7,370 bases of DNA, from assembly GCA_018399855.1 (NCBI GenBank), contig JAGYNX010000094.1, positions 1-7,370 of the forward strand, given 5' to 3'. Origin of the DNA: Spirochaetota bacterium (GTDB lineage: Bacteria > Spirochaetota > UBA4802 > UB4802). The notes beneath the pieces were generated by a model, which searched no databases, was not told the origin of the DNA, and worked only from the letters and a program-made list of their open reading frames with translations. The position numbers were made by a program, and so were the translations under genes. Below are positions 1-6,010 of the stretch, piece by piece. Positions within the stretch are counted from its first letter, which is position 1. Each line of letters starts with the position of its first letter.

Positions 1-962
1 CCAGGGTGAACATGCTCAGGGATATCAGGAAGGGGCTGGAGAAGATATATTCTTCAGACCGGATCCAGATTGTACGTCTGAATATGAATTTCAACTGGGA
101 CAAAATAAGCGAAGAACAGGAAGAGTATACTCCCATTGTAATGGAAAAGGATAATCCCGAAACACCATATTCTGAACGAAAGGTGAAAGATTCACTTACA
201 ATATCTGAGAAATCAACAGATGAGAATTTTCAGGGTCATGGCTGGAACCCCGAAGGTCCCGCGGGCACCGAGGGGAATACTCCTCCGGGCTACAAGGCAA
301 GTGATGATCAATATGCAAAATATGAAAAAAAAGAAAATATTAAGAATCATGCGGTAAATAAGACGATAAGAAAGATAGACAGGGACCCCTACGAGATGTC
401 CGGTGTGTCGGTTGCCATCGCCATTGACGGTTACCAGGACTTGCCCCGACAGCCTGATGGGAGTTATGATCTTGACCCCTCAAAGGATCTTGTGCAGGTG
501 CCGCTGTCTAACGAAGAGTTGAAACAGGCCGAAAATATTGTAAAGAAGTCTATCAATTTTAAACAGGCAAGGGGAGACCAGGTTGCAGTTGAGAACATCA
601 TGTTTGATCGCTCAAAACAATGGGATGAACTGCGTGGTGAATACAGGCGTAAGGAGCAGCTCAAGCGAATGCTTCTTGCCGCCCTTGTGGGGGTATTCGC
701 GTTGTTTCTCGGTGTAATACTTTTCAGGGCGATATCCAGGGAGCTTGCCCGAAGGCGAAGAATAAAGGAAGAGCATCTGGCCCTGGAACAGCAGCGTATG
801 CGTGAAGCGGCACTCAGGGCCGCCGAAGAAGAGGGCGTTGATGTGGAACTGTCACTGGAAGACAAGGCGAGGATGGAACTGCAGGAGAATGCCGCTAACC
901 TTGCCAGGGAAAGGCCTGATGACGTGGCCGCGCTATTGAGAACATGGCTGGCTGAAGAATAA
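1..962 (+). CDS. fliF: Flagellar MS-ring protein FliF, 3' part (5' end outside window)
   Basis: The reading frame is open from the window edge (first full codon at base 3) to TAA at 960-962, giving about 319 C-terminal residues of a protein that is usually 530-570 long. FliF forms the inner-membrane MS ring, the base on which the rotor and export gate are built. Counting from the in-frame GTG at base 6, the order is: periplasmic ring-building/collar region (1-215) with a Gly/Pro-rich loop (GPAGTEGNTPP, 84-94) typical of FliF; the second membrane helix (about 222-242, followed by a basic RELARRRRIK stop-transfer segment); a charged cytoplasmic helix; and a C-terminal FliG-binding tail (ERPDDVAALLRTWLAEE). 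The GTG at base 6 is not the real start, because family sequence clearly continues upstream. The neighbouring fliG encodes the partner of the tail. The identification is firm; the collar loop (about 35-118) is polar and probably variable. Confidence 0.96.
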   Translation, partial: RVNMLRDIRKGLEKIYSSDRIQIVRLNMNFNWDKISEEQEEYTPIVMEKDNPETPYSERKVKDSLTISEKSTDENFQGHGWNPEGPAGTEGNTPPGYKASDDQYAKYEKKENIKNHAVNKTIRKIDRDPYEMSGVSVAIAIDGYQDLPRQPDGSYDLDPSKDLVQVPLSNEELKQAENIVKKSINFKQARGDQVAVENIMFDRSKQWDELRGEYRRKEQLKRMLLAALVGVFALFLGVILFRAISRELARRRRIKEEHLALEQQRMREAALRAAEEEGVDVELSLEDKARMELQENAANLARERPDDVAALLRTWLAEE

Positions 963-967
963 TATTA

Positions 968-996
968 TTGTCGACTTCGCGCGGGGTGCATATATT
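968..996 (+). promoter_or_regulatory. Candidate internal sigma70-type promoter before fliG
   Basis: TTGTCG (968-973, 4 of 6 matches to TTGACA) and TATATT (991-996, 5 of 6 matches to TATAAT) are separated by exactly 17 nt. They lie in the 72-nt fliF-fliG gap, the widest gap within the flagellar genes. The predicted transcript start is near 1003, about 30 nt before fliG. This would let fliG and later genes be expressed apart from fliF. The match is by eye only, and AT-rich gaps give such hits by chance. Confidence 0.35.
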
Positions 997-1034
997 ATGT
1001 ACAGGGAATGATGAATTCTTAAGAGGGTATTTAT

Positions 1035-2051
1035 ATGCTTCAATCTAAAAAGGCACAATTAACCGGAAGGCAGAAGGCGGCCATTTTTTTGGTATCGCTT
1101 GGTTCCGATGTGTCCTCTGAGATTTTTAAACATCTCCGCGAAGACGAGATTGAACAGCTGACATTCGAGATAGCACGGCTTGACAAGGTTGAACCGGATG
1201 ATAAGGACAAGGTGCTGATGGAATTCCAGGAGCTGATGATGGCCCAGGATTTTATCAGCTCAGGCGGTATAGATTACGCCCGTGAAGTGCTGGAAAGGGC
1301 CCTTGGTACTCAGAAAGCAATTGATATCGTAAACAGGCTCACTTCTTCTTTGCAGGTGCGTCCTTTTGACTTTATACGGCGAACTGATCCAAGTCATCTT
1401 CTAAACTTTATACAGGGTGAGCATCCACAGACAATCGCGCTGATTCTCGCTTATCTCGATCCGCAGAAAGGGGCGCAGATTCTCTCTGGCCTCAATCATC
1501 AGATACAGGCCGATGTGGCAAAGCGAATAGCCATAATGGACAGGACATCACCTGATGTATTGCGGGAAGTAGAGCGGGTGCTTGAACGAAAACTGTCCAC
1601 CCTTGCCAGTGAGGATTATACTTCTGCCGGTGGTATTGATGCCATAGTGGAAGTGCTCAACAATGTTGACCGTGGTACTGAAAAGATCATCATCGAGGCA
1701 CTTGAAGAGGAAGATCCCGAACTTGCAGAAGAGATCAAGAAGCGAATGTTTATCTTTGAAGACATCGTACTTCTTGATGACCGTTCTATTCAGAAAGTAC
1801 TTCGTGAAGTTGATACACAAGACCTGGCCAAGGCACTCAAGGGTGTTGACGCCGAGGTGCAGGAAAAGATATTCAGAAACATGTCAAAACGTGCGGCATC
1901 ACTTCTGCGTGAAGACATGGATTTTATGGGACCAATACGACTGCGTGACGTTGAAGAGGCGCAGCAGAAAATAGTGAACATTATACGTAAACTTGAAGAA
2001 GCCGGTGATATTATCGTTGCCCGTGCCGGCGAGGAGGAACTCGTTGTCTAG
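1035..2051 (+). CDS. fliG: Flagellar motor switch protein FliG
   Basis: This 338-residue protein has the usual FliG length (330-345). It is the rotor protein that sits on the FliF tail, binds FliM and takes torque from the MotA stator. The N-terminal domain (about 5-105) binds FliF. The middle domain carries the EHPQ motif (129-132). A Gly-Gly hinge lies at 199-200 and the MFxF motif, here MFIF, at 238-241. The C-terminal torque domain keeps charged residues that align by spacing with E. coli K264, R281, D288, D289 and R297: here K269, R286, E293, D294 and R302. One Asp is thus replaced by Glu and the charge pattern is kept, which supports a working motor copy rather than a degenerate paralogue. 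Spirochaetes often carry two fliG genes; the copy next to fliF is normally the rotor one (FliG2 in Borrelia). The ATG at 1035 has a Shine-Dalgarno sequence AAGAGGG at 1021-1027. The 3' end overlaps fliH. Confidence 0.98.
   Translation: MLQSKKAQLTGRQKAAIFLVSLGSDVSSEIFKHLREDEIEQLTFEIARLDKVEPDDKDKVLMEFQELMMAQDFISSGGIDYAREVLERALGTQKAIDIVNRLTSSLQVRPFDFIRRTDPSHLLNFIQGEHPQTIALILAYLDPQKGAQILSGLNHQIQADVAKRIAIMDRTSPDVLREVERVLERKLSTLASEDYTSAGGIDAIVEVLNNVDRGTEKIIIEALEEEDPELAEEIKKRMFIFEDIVLLDDRSIQKVLREVDTQDLAKALKGVDAEVQEKIFRNMSKRAASLLREDMDFMGPIRLRDVEEAQQKIVNIIRKLEEAGDIIVARAGEEELVV
2033..2046 (+). promoter_or_regulatory. Ribosome binding site and TTG start of fliH inside the fliG 3' end
   Basis: GGAGG at 2033-2037 lies 6 nt before TTG at 2044-2046. 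It is the strongest ribosome-binding signal at this junction. An earlier in-frame TTG at 1993 would add 17 residues translated from fliG coding sequence, with no family resemblance and no comparable signal. The TTG at 2044 places the family-like N-terminus SRLVFKPGEV directly at the start. It overlaps the fliG stop, which suggests translational coupling. Confidence 0.8.
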
Positions 2052-2970
2052 ACTGGTTTTCAAACCTGGCGAAGTGTCATACAGGCCTGCACCAAAACAG
2101 GTGGAATTGCCTGATAAGTATCAGCGTAACGTGATGACCGACGAGGAATACACCGAGTTCGAGGTGGACGCGGAGGGGCATCCTCTTGATGTATACCAGG
2201 GCCCGTCTATTGAAGAGATGGAGGCCGAGCTTGAACGGTATCGTCGCGAAACCGAAGAAGAAGTTCGGAAGATGCTTGATGATGCCAAAGAACGGGCATC
2301 CAAAATAGAAGAAGACGGAAAGGCCGTGGCCTTCAAAGAACTGCAGGAAGCCCGTGAGCAGATAAAAAGCGAGATGGAAAAGCTTCGTGCCGATTCGGAG
2401 AAGGAGATCGAACGGGGAAAATTCGAAGCCGAGAAAATGATAAAAGAAGCCGAGCTGAAAGTTTCGGAAATCGAGCATGAGGCCTATAAAAAAGGATACG
2501 AGGCAGGACGTGAAGAGGGCTACAAGGAAGGCCAGGCCGAGGTGATGCGATTGATCGACCGTCTTGGCACTATTGTGTCCACCGCGGTTGATATCCGGGA
2601 TGATATTATACGTTCATCTGAAAAACTTATGACCGAGATGATATTAATGATCTCACGAAAGGTTATCAAGGATGAGATCGTTGAAAGGCGTGAAGTTGTC
2701 ATCAACAATATCAAGGCCGCGTTGCAGAGTGTGAAGGACAGGGACAGGATTGATGTTCGGGTGAACTTTGCCGACCTGGATATGACCACTGCTCACAAGG
2801 ATGAACTGATCAAGATGATGGAATCACTCAAGAAGGTGAATATATACGAGGATTCACGGGTAGAACGTGGCGGCTGTATAATCGAAACAGATGTTGGCGC
2901 GGTGGATGCCAGGGTATCTACGCAGCTTGATACCATTGAAGAGGCCATTAGAAACGCCAGTCCGTTGTAA
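2044..2970 (+). CDS. fliH: Flagellar export apparatus protein FliH
   Basis: FliH is the cytoplasmic peripheral stalk/regulator of the flagellar type III export ATPase. It dimerises, binds FliI and links it to the C ring. From the TTG at 2044 the protein has 308 residues, longer than the roughly 235 of E. coli FliH, as is common in spirochaetes. The order is: a short N-terminal segment with VFKPGEV; a long charged coiled coil (about 55-148, rich in Glu, Lys, Arg and Ala); a GxxxGxxxGxxxG repeat (glycines 151, 155, 159 and 163), which is a hallmark of FliH; and a C-terminal domain related to the ATP-synthase delta subunit, ending in RGGCIIETDVGAVDARV (275-291), the conserved FliH/YscL tail. It overlaps fliG by 8 nt and ends 11 nt before fliI. 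The function is firm. The start is well supported but non-ATG; the rejected TTG at 1993 would give 325 residues. Confidence 0.93.
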   Translation: MSRLVFKPGEVSYRPAPKQVELPDKYQRNVMTDEEYTEFEVDAEGHPLDVYQGPSIEEMEAELERYRRETEEEVRKMLDDAKERASKIEEDGKAVAFKELQEAREQIKSEMEKLRADSEKEIERGKFEAEKMIKEAELKVSEIEHEAYKKGYEAGREEGYKEGQAEVMRLIDRLGTIVSTAVDIRDDIIRSSEKLMTEMILMISRKVIKDEIVERREVVINNIKAALQSVKDRDRIDVRVNFADLDMTTAHKDELIKMMESLKKVNIYEDSRVERGGCIIETDVGAVDARVSTQLDTIEEAIRNASPL

Positions 2971-2981
2971 AGGGATACTAG

Positions 2982-4385
2982 ATGATACAGATACTTCAGC
3001 ATGAAAAGGTAGACGTCCTTTCAAAGTACAAGAGCATAATCGAAGAAGTAGACACAATACAATTTACCGGAAAGGTTGAAAGGATTGTAGGTCTCACCAT
3101 CGAGTCACATGGGCCGGAGGTGCAGTATGGCGAGTTGTGTAAGATCAAGATTGGTGAGGGCGAATACCTGTGGGCTGAAGTGGTTGGATTCAATAAGAAC
3201 AAGGTTATTCTAATGCCCATCGGCGAAATGAAGGGGGTAGTTCCCGGGGCCGAGGTTTTCGCGGCGGGTACCTCCCTCATGGTGCCGGTGAGCAATAAGT
3301 TGCTGGGCCGGGTGCTTGATGGTACCGGAAAACCCCTTGATGGCAAGCCGGAGATGTACTCATCAGAAAAATACCCGGTTAACGGCGAACCGCTTAAGCC
3401 GCTGCAAAGGGGGATTATTGACAAGCCCCTTTCAACAGGTATAAGGGCCATTGACGGCTTGAATACAATAGGAAAAGGGCAACGAATTGGTATCTTCTCG
3501 GGTTCGGGTGTGGGGAAATCCACGGTAATCGCCATGATTGCCCGAAATACTGCAGCCGATGTAAATGTAATTGCTCTCATCGGTGAGCGTGGCCGTGAAG
3601 CCAAGGATTTCGTTGAACGTGAACTTGGAGAAGAAGGACTCAAAAAGTCGGTAGTGATAATTGCCACCTCGGATCAACCGCCGATGCTTCGTATGCGGGG
3701 CGCGTTTCTTGCCCATTCGGTAGCCGAGTATTTCAGGGACCAGGGGCTTCATGTGAATCTTTTGATGGATTCGGTTACCAGGTTTGCCATGGCACAGCGT
3801 GAGATTGGAATTGCCGCCGGTGAACCCGCGTCAACAAGAGGGTACCCGGCTTCTGTATTTTCAATTCTTCCTCGAATGCTTGAGAGAGCTGGCAACAAGG
3901 AAGGATCGGGCAGTATAACAGGGTTTTATTCTATCCTGGTTGAAGCTGATGACATGAATGAACCAATAGCTGACGCGGTTCGGGGTATACTGGATGGTCA
4001 CGTGGTGCTGAACAGGAAACTTGCCCACAAGGGGCATTATCCTGCAATTGACATATTAGAGTCAATTTCAAGGTGTATGAAAGATGTAATAGACGATGAG
4101 CATAAAAAGGCTGCCGTGGATTTCAGGGAACTGCTTGCGGCATATGCGAACGTTGAAGACCTGATTACGCTGGATGCCTATGTCAGGGGAACTAACCCGG
4201 TAGCGGACAGGGCGATTGACATGAAACCGGAAATGGACGCGTACTTAAAGCAGGGAATATACGAGGATGACAGCTTCCAGAATATACGTAACAGGCTGGT
4301 GCAGTTGATGGGTCTGGGTGAGCAAACTCAGGAAGTGACACAGGATTATGTCACCCCGGCACCGTATTTTGCCCGTAGACGATAG
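2982..4385 (+). CDS. fliI: Flagellum-specific export ATPase FliI
   Basis: This 467-residue protein is full length for FliI (435-460 is usual). It is the hexameric ATPase of the flagellar type III secretion system, related to the F1 beta subunit, and helps unfold and deliver rod, hook and filament subunits at the membrane. Visible motifs: Walker A GSGVGKST (174-181; Lys179, Thr181), GERGRE (201-206) with the catalytic-type Glu202, Walker B LLMD (260-263; Asp263), PRMLERAG (297-304), and the ATPase alpha/beta signature PAIDILESIS (354-363). The N-terminal beta-barrel spans about 25-100 and the C-terminal helical domain about 370-467. No key residue is missing. The ATG at 2982 follows AGGG (2971-2974) with 7 nt spacing. 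It sits directly between its partners fliH and fliJ. Injectisome ATPases are similar, but the neighbours settle that this is the flagellar form. Confidence 0.98.
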   Translation: MIQILQHEKVDVLSKYKSIIEEVDTIQFTGKVERIVGLTIESHGPEVQYGELCKIKIGEGEYLWAEVVGFNKNKVILMPIGEMKGVVPGAEVFAAGTSLMVPVSNKLLGRVLDGTGKPLDGKPEMYSSEKYPVNGEPLKPLQRGIIDKPLSTGIRAIDGLNTIGKGQRIGIFSGSGVGKSTVIAMIARNTAADVNVIALIGERGREAKDFVERELGEEGLKKSVVIIATSDQPPMLRMRGAFLAHSVAEYFRDQGLHVNLLMDSVTRFAMAQREIGIAAGEPASTRGYPASVFSILPRMLERAGNKEGSGSITGFYSILVEADDMNEPIADAVRGILDGHVVLNRKLAHKGHYPAIDILESISRCMKDVIDDEHKKAAVDFRELLAAYANVEDLITLDAYVRGTNPVADRAIDMKPEMDAYLKQGIYEDDSFQNIRNRLVQLMGLGEQTQEVTQDYVTPAPYFARRR

Positions 4386-4400
4386 GATTGCGCGTAAGAT

Positions 4401-4862
4401 ATGAAGAAATTTAATTTTAAATTACAGAGATTGCTCGACCTGCGGGAAATGAAAGAAGAGCAGGTAAAAAATGAACTGGCAAAACTGGTTGCCATTCAAA
4501 ATGTTGAAAAAACCAGACAACAGGAATTCAAAGAAAAAATAAAGGAAAATTACGTACTCCTTTCAAACCGGATGCGGCAGGGAAATTTTTCTTATAAAGA
4601 AGCCATGATGTGTGAACGGTATGTTGATGTTGCCCATCGGGCAATAGAAAAATCCCAGGATATAATAGAACAGATGGAACCAGAGATACAGAAAGTTCGT
4701 GAACGTCTCATCGAGGCGTCAAGAGAACGGAAAGTTGTTGAGAAATTAAAGGAACGCAAATGGGAAGATTACCTGTATGAATATAACAGGGAAATGGCAA
4801 AAGAAATTGATGACATGAATCAGCAATTACACCAGAGACAGAGAATGATGGAACAGCGATAA
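4401..4862 (+). CDS. fliJ: Flagellar export chaperone/stalk protein FliJ (FlbA in Borrelia)
   Basis: This 153-residue protein is almost wholly helical and highly charged, the size and make-up of FliJ (about 145-155). FliJ is a two-helix coiled coil that inserts into the FliI hexamer like the gamma subunit of ATP synthase, engages the FlhA export gate and recycles export chaperones. The N-terminal pattern FNFKLQRLLDLREMKEE (4-20) is the typical FliJ opening, and the C-terminal stretch with KLKERKWEDYLYEYNRE (about 116-132) matches the second helix of the family. There is no signal peptide or membrane helix. It starts 15 nt after fliI. The ribosome binding site is weak: AGGA at 4384-4387 overlaps the fliI stop and is about 13 nt away, so translation may depend on coupling to fliI. 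FliJ diverges strongly in sequence, so position carries part of the call. Confidence 0.9.
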   Translation: MKKFNFKLQRLLDLREMKEEQVKNELAKLVAIQNVEKTRQQEFKEKIKENYVLLSNRMRQGNFSYKEAMMCERYVDVAHRAIEKSQDIIEQMEPEIQKVRERLIEASRERKVVEKLKERKWEDYLYEYNREMAKEIDDMNQQLHQRQRMMEQR

Positions 4863-4882
4863 TTGTCCATGGAGGAGATCAT

Positions 4883-5317
4883 ATGGATGGCATGACAAGG
4901 ATAATGCAGCGTATACAGGTTATCGAAAAAAGATTTGGACTTATGAGACATAATCAGGAAAGCGTGCCGAATGCGGGCGATCCAAAAAAAGTTCAGAACT
5001 TCGACGACAGTGTAAAGCAGGCCATGAAAAGCGACCAAATGCAACCTGTACAGCCAGATCAGCCCACTATACGGCAGGGTGTCACCGCGGCTGAAGGAGT
5101 AATGAACACTCTCTCAAATGGAATGAATAACGGGATGCTTCCCGGAAACATGTTAAACGGGAATCAATCAGGTTTATCCGGTTTGATGAAATTGCTTCCC
5201 AATATAACCAGGCACTTACAGGGTGAAAATGTGGACAAGGGAAGTGGCAAGAATTCAACCATACCGGGAAACGAGGCAGCTTCACGGTATAACAGCAACT
5301 ATATCCCTGTTGAATAA
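4883..5317 (+). CDS. Unrecognised small protein between fliJ and flbB
   Basis: This 144-residue protein has no function I can name. The start is well supported: GGAGGAG at 4871-4877 lies just upstream of ATG 4883, so it is very likely translated. It has no signal peptide, membrane helix or cysteine. The N-terminal 20 residues (motif TRIMQRIQVIEKRFG, 5-19) look like an amphipathic helix and resemble, from memory, the leader of flagellum-linked lytic transglycosylases (RIxEIExRFG-like). The rest is low complexity: a Gln/Pro/Asp linker (about 40-65), then a Met/Asn/Gly/Leu-rich stretch (about 70-115), then a Ser/Asn/Gly tail. No SLT catalytic domain is present and there is no space for one before flbB. 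It lies 20 nt after fliJ and 35 nt before flbB, so it is probably co-expressed. Possible roles are an exported rod- or hook-associated factor or a small scaffold; both are guesses. It could also be a remnant of a larger gene. Confidence 0.8.
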   Translation: MDGMTRIMQRIQVIEKRFGLMRHNQESVPNAGDPKKVQNFDDSVKQAMKSDQMQPVQPDQPTIRQGVTAAEGVMNTLSNGMNNGMLPGNMLNGNQSGLSGLMKLLPNITRHLQGENVDKGSGKNSTIPGNEAASRYNSNYIPVE

Positions 5318-5335
5318 GCCTGTATAATCACAGGG
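5305..5335 (+). promoter_or_regulatory. Alternative small hairpins with an embedded TATAAT before flbB
   Basis: ACAGGG (5330-5335) can pair with CCCTGT (5305-5310, loop 19 nt). Its first five bases can instead pair with CCTGT (5319-5323, loop 6 nt). The two stems exclude each other, end 4 nt before the flbB Shine-Dalgarno sequence, and the short one encloses a perfect TATAAT (5323-5328). I see no -35 box at a 16-18 nt distance. The structure is short and may be chance; there is no T-run, so it is not an intrinsic terminator. Confidence 0.2.
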
Positions 5336-5352
5336 AAACAAGGAGATGTACC

Positions 5353-5952
5353 ATGAAAAGCATATCAGACACTACAAAAATGATATATCTTATAATATTG
5401 ATAGTATTCATTGTTGTTGTAGGTGTATTCTGGCTTGATTATATTGGAATGATCAATATAGGAAAAACCGTAAGCAGGTATTATACCAGCGAAGCTCCTT
5501 CTGTTGTTGATGCCATGGATGACGAGCCTTCGCTGATCGAAAGGGAAGAGTTTGAAAAAGAAAAAAACAGGCTGCTAGAGAGAATTGAAGAGCTTGATAC
5601 CCGTGAGGCTAAAATTGTTGAAGCTGAAAAGGAAATTCAGAAAGAACAGCTAAAGCTGAAAGAAATAAAACAGGGTCTCGAACTTGAAAAAAAGAACATT
5701 GAGATGGAGAAAAAGAGGTATTCCGGTTATAAAAAAAATGTTCAGGACCTTGCGGGAAAAATACAAAGTATGCCACCTGATGAAGCGGTGAGTATAATGG
5801 TACAATGGGAAGATCCCCTCATTATCGACGTGTTACGTCAGATCGACCAGGATGCGGCCGAAGCGGGTACTTCCAGTATTTCATCATACCTGATATCACT
5901 GATGCCAAGGGAAAAGGCCGGCCGAATTATGTACCTGATGACGCAATTGTGA
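5353..5952 (+). CDS. flbB: Periplasmic-flagellar collar protein FlbB (MotE/MgtE-N-like)
   Basis: This 199-residue protein matches spirochaetal FlbB in length (about 200 in Borrelia), layout and position. In Borrelia, FlbB is anchored in the inner membrane, forms the base of the spirochaete-specific collar around the motor and helps organise the stators. The order is: a short cytoplasmic start; one membrane helix (about 10-32); a short periplasmic linker; a long charged coiled coil (about 62-128, Glu/Lys-rich); and a C-terminal MgtE-N-like helical domain (about 130-199) with SMPPDEAVSIM and LISLMPREKAGRIMYLM, the paired helix pattern seen in MotE and MgtE N-domains. The ATG at 5353 has a strong AAGGAG (5340-5345) at 7 nt. 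MotE of other bacteria has the same architecture; the spirochaete-type operon favours FlbB. In Borrelia and Treponema flbB is followed by flbC, flgD and flgE, but here the run of flagellar genes stops after it. Confidence 0.88.
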   Translation: MKSISDTTKMIYLIILIVFIVVVGVFWLDYIGMINIGKTVSRYYTSEAPSVVDAMDDEPSLIEREEFEKEKNRLLERIEELDTREAKIVEAEKEIQKEQLKLKEIKQGLELEKKNIEMEKKRYSGYKKNVQDLAGKIQSMPPDEAVSIMVQWEDPLIIDVLRQIDQDAAEAGTSSISSYLISLMPREKAGRIMYLMTQL

Positions 5953-5973
5953 CTCAGGTGTAGCCTTTAAAAG

Positions 5974-6004
5974 AATTGACATTTTCAATTATGTATTAAA
6001 TTAT
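5974..6004 (+). promoter_or_regulatory. Candidate promoter with overlapping inverted repeat before the lipoprotein gene
   Basis: A perfect -35 box TTGACA (5976-5981) is followed after 17 nt by AATTAT (5999-6004, 4 of 6 matches to TATAAT). The predicted transcript start is about 6011, the A of the next ATG, so the mRNA may be leaderless; this fits the absence of a Shine-Dalgarno sequence there. A perfect 6-bp inverted repeat AATTGA/TCAATT (5974-5979 and 5985-5990, 5-nt loop) overlaps the -35 box and could be an operator half-site pair. It is too AT-rich to terminate transcription from flbB. Confidence 0.45.
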
Positions 6005-6010
6005 ATTCGT

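Noticed and set aside
325..332. A8 tract in fliF, and another A8 at 5731-5738 in flbB, as possible slippage sites
   Set aside because: Both genes read through in one frame with normal family sequence on either side, and no alternative frame gives a meaningful product.
464..865. 133-codon antisense frame opposite fliF
   Set aside because: It is Ser-rich and lies fully opposite the membrane helix and FliG-binding tail of fliF; a shadow.
1663..1974. 103-codon + strand frame inside fliG
   Set aside because: It is an out-of-frame product, rich in basic residues, wholly inside fliG and with no domain.
1993..2043. Longer fliH start at TTG 1993
   Set aside because: It adds 17 residues from fliG coding sequence without family resemblance. 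TTG 2044 has a well-spaced GGAGG and gives the expected N-terminus.
2996..3667. 223-codon antisense reading frame across fliI
   Set aside because: It is the mirror of a strongly conserved gene, is Ser/Pro/Thr-rich in the manner of antisense frames and matches no domain. FliI with all its motifs explains the region.
5953..6010. Intrinsic terminator after flbB
   Set aside because: The only hairpin is 6 bp, entirely AT-rich apart from one G-C pair, and not followed by a T-run.
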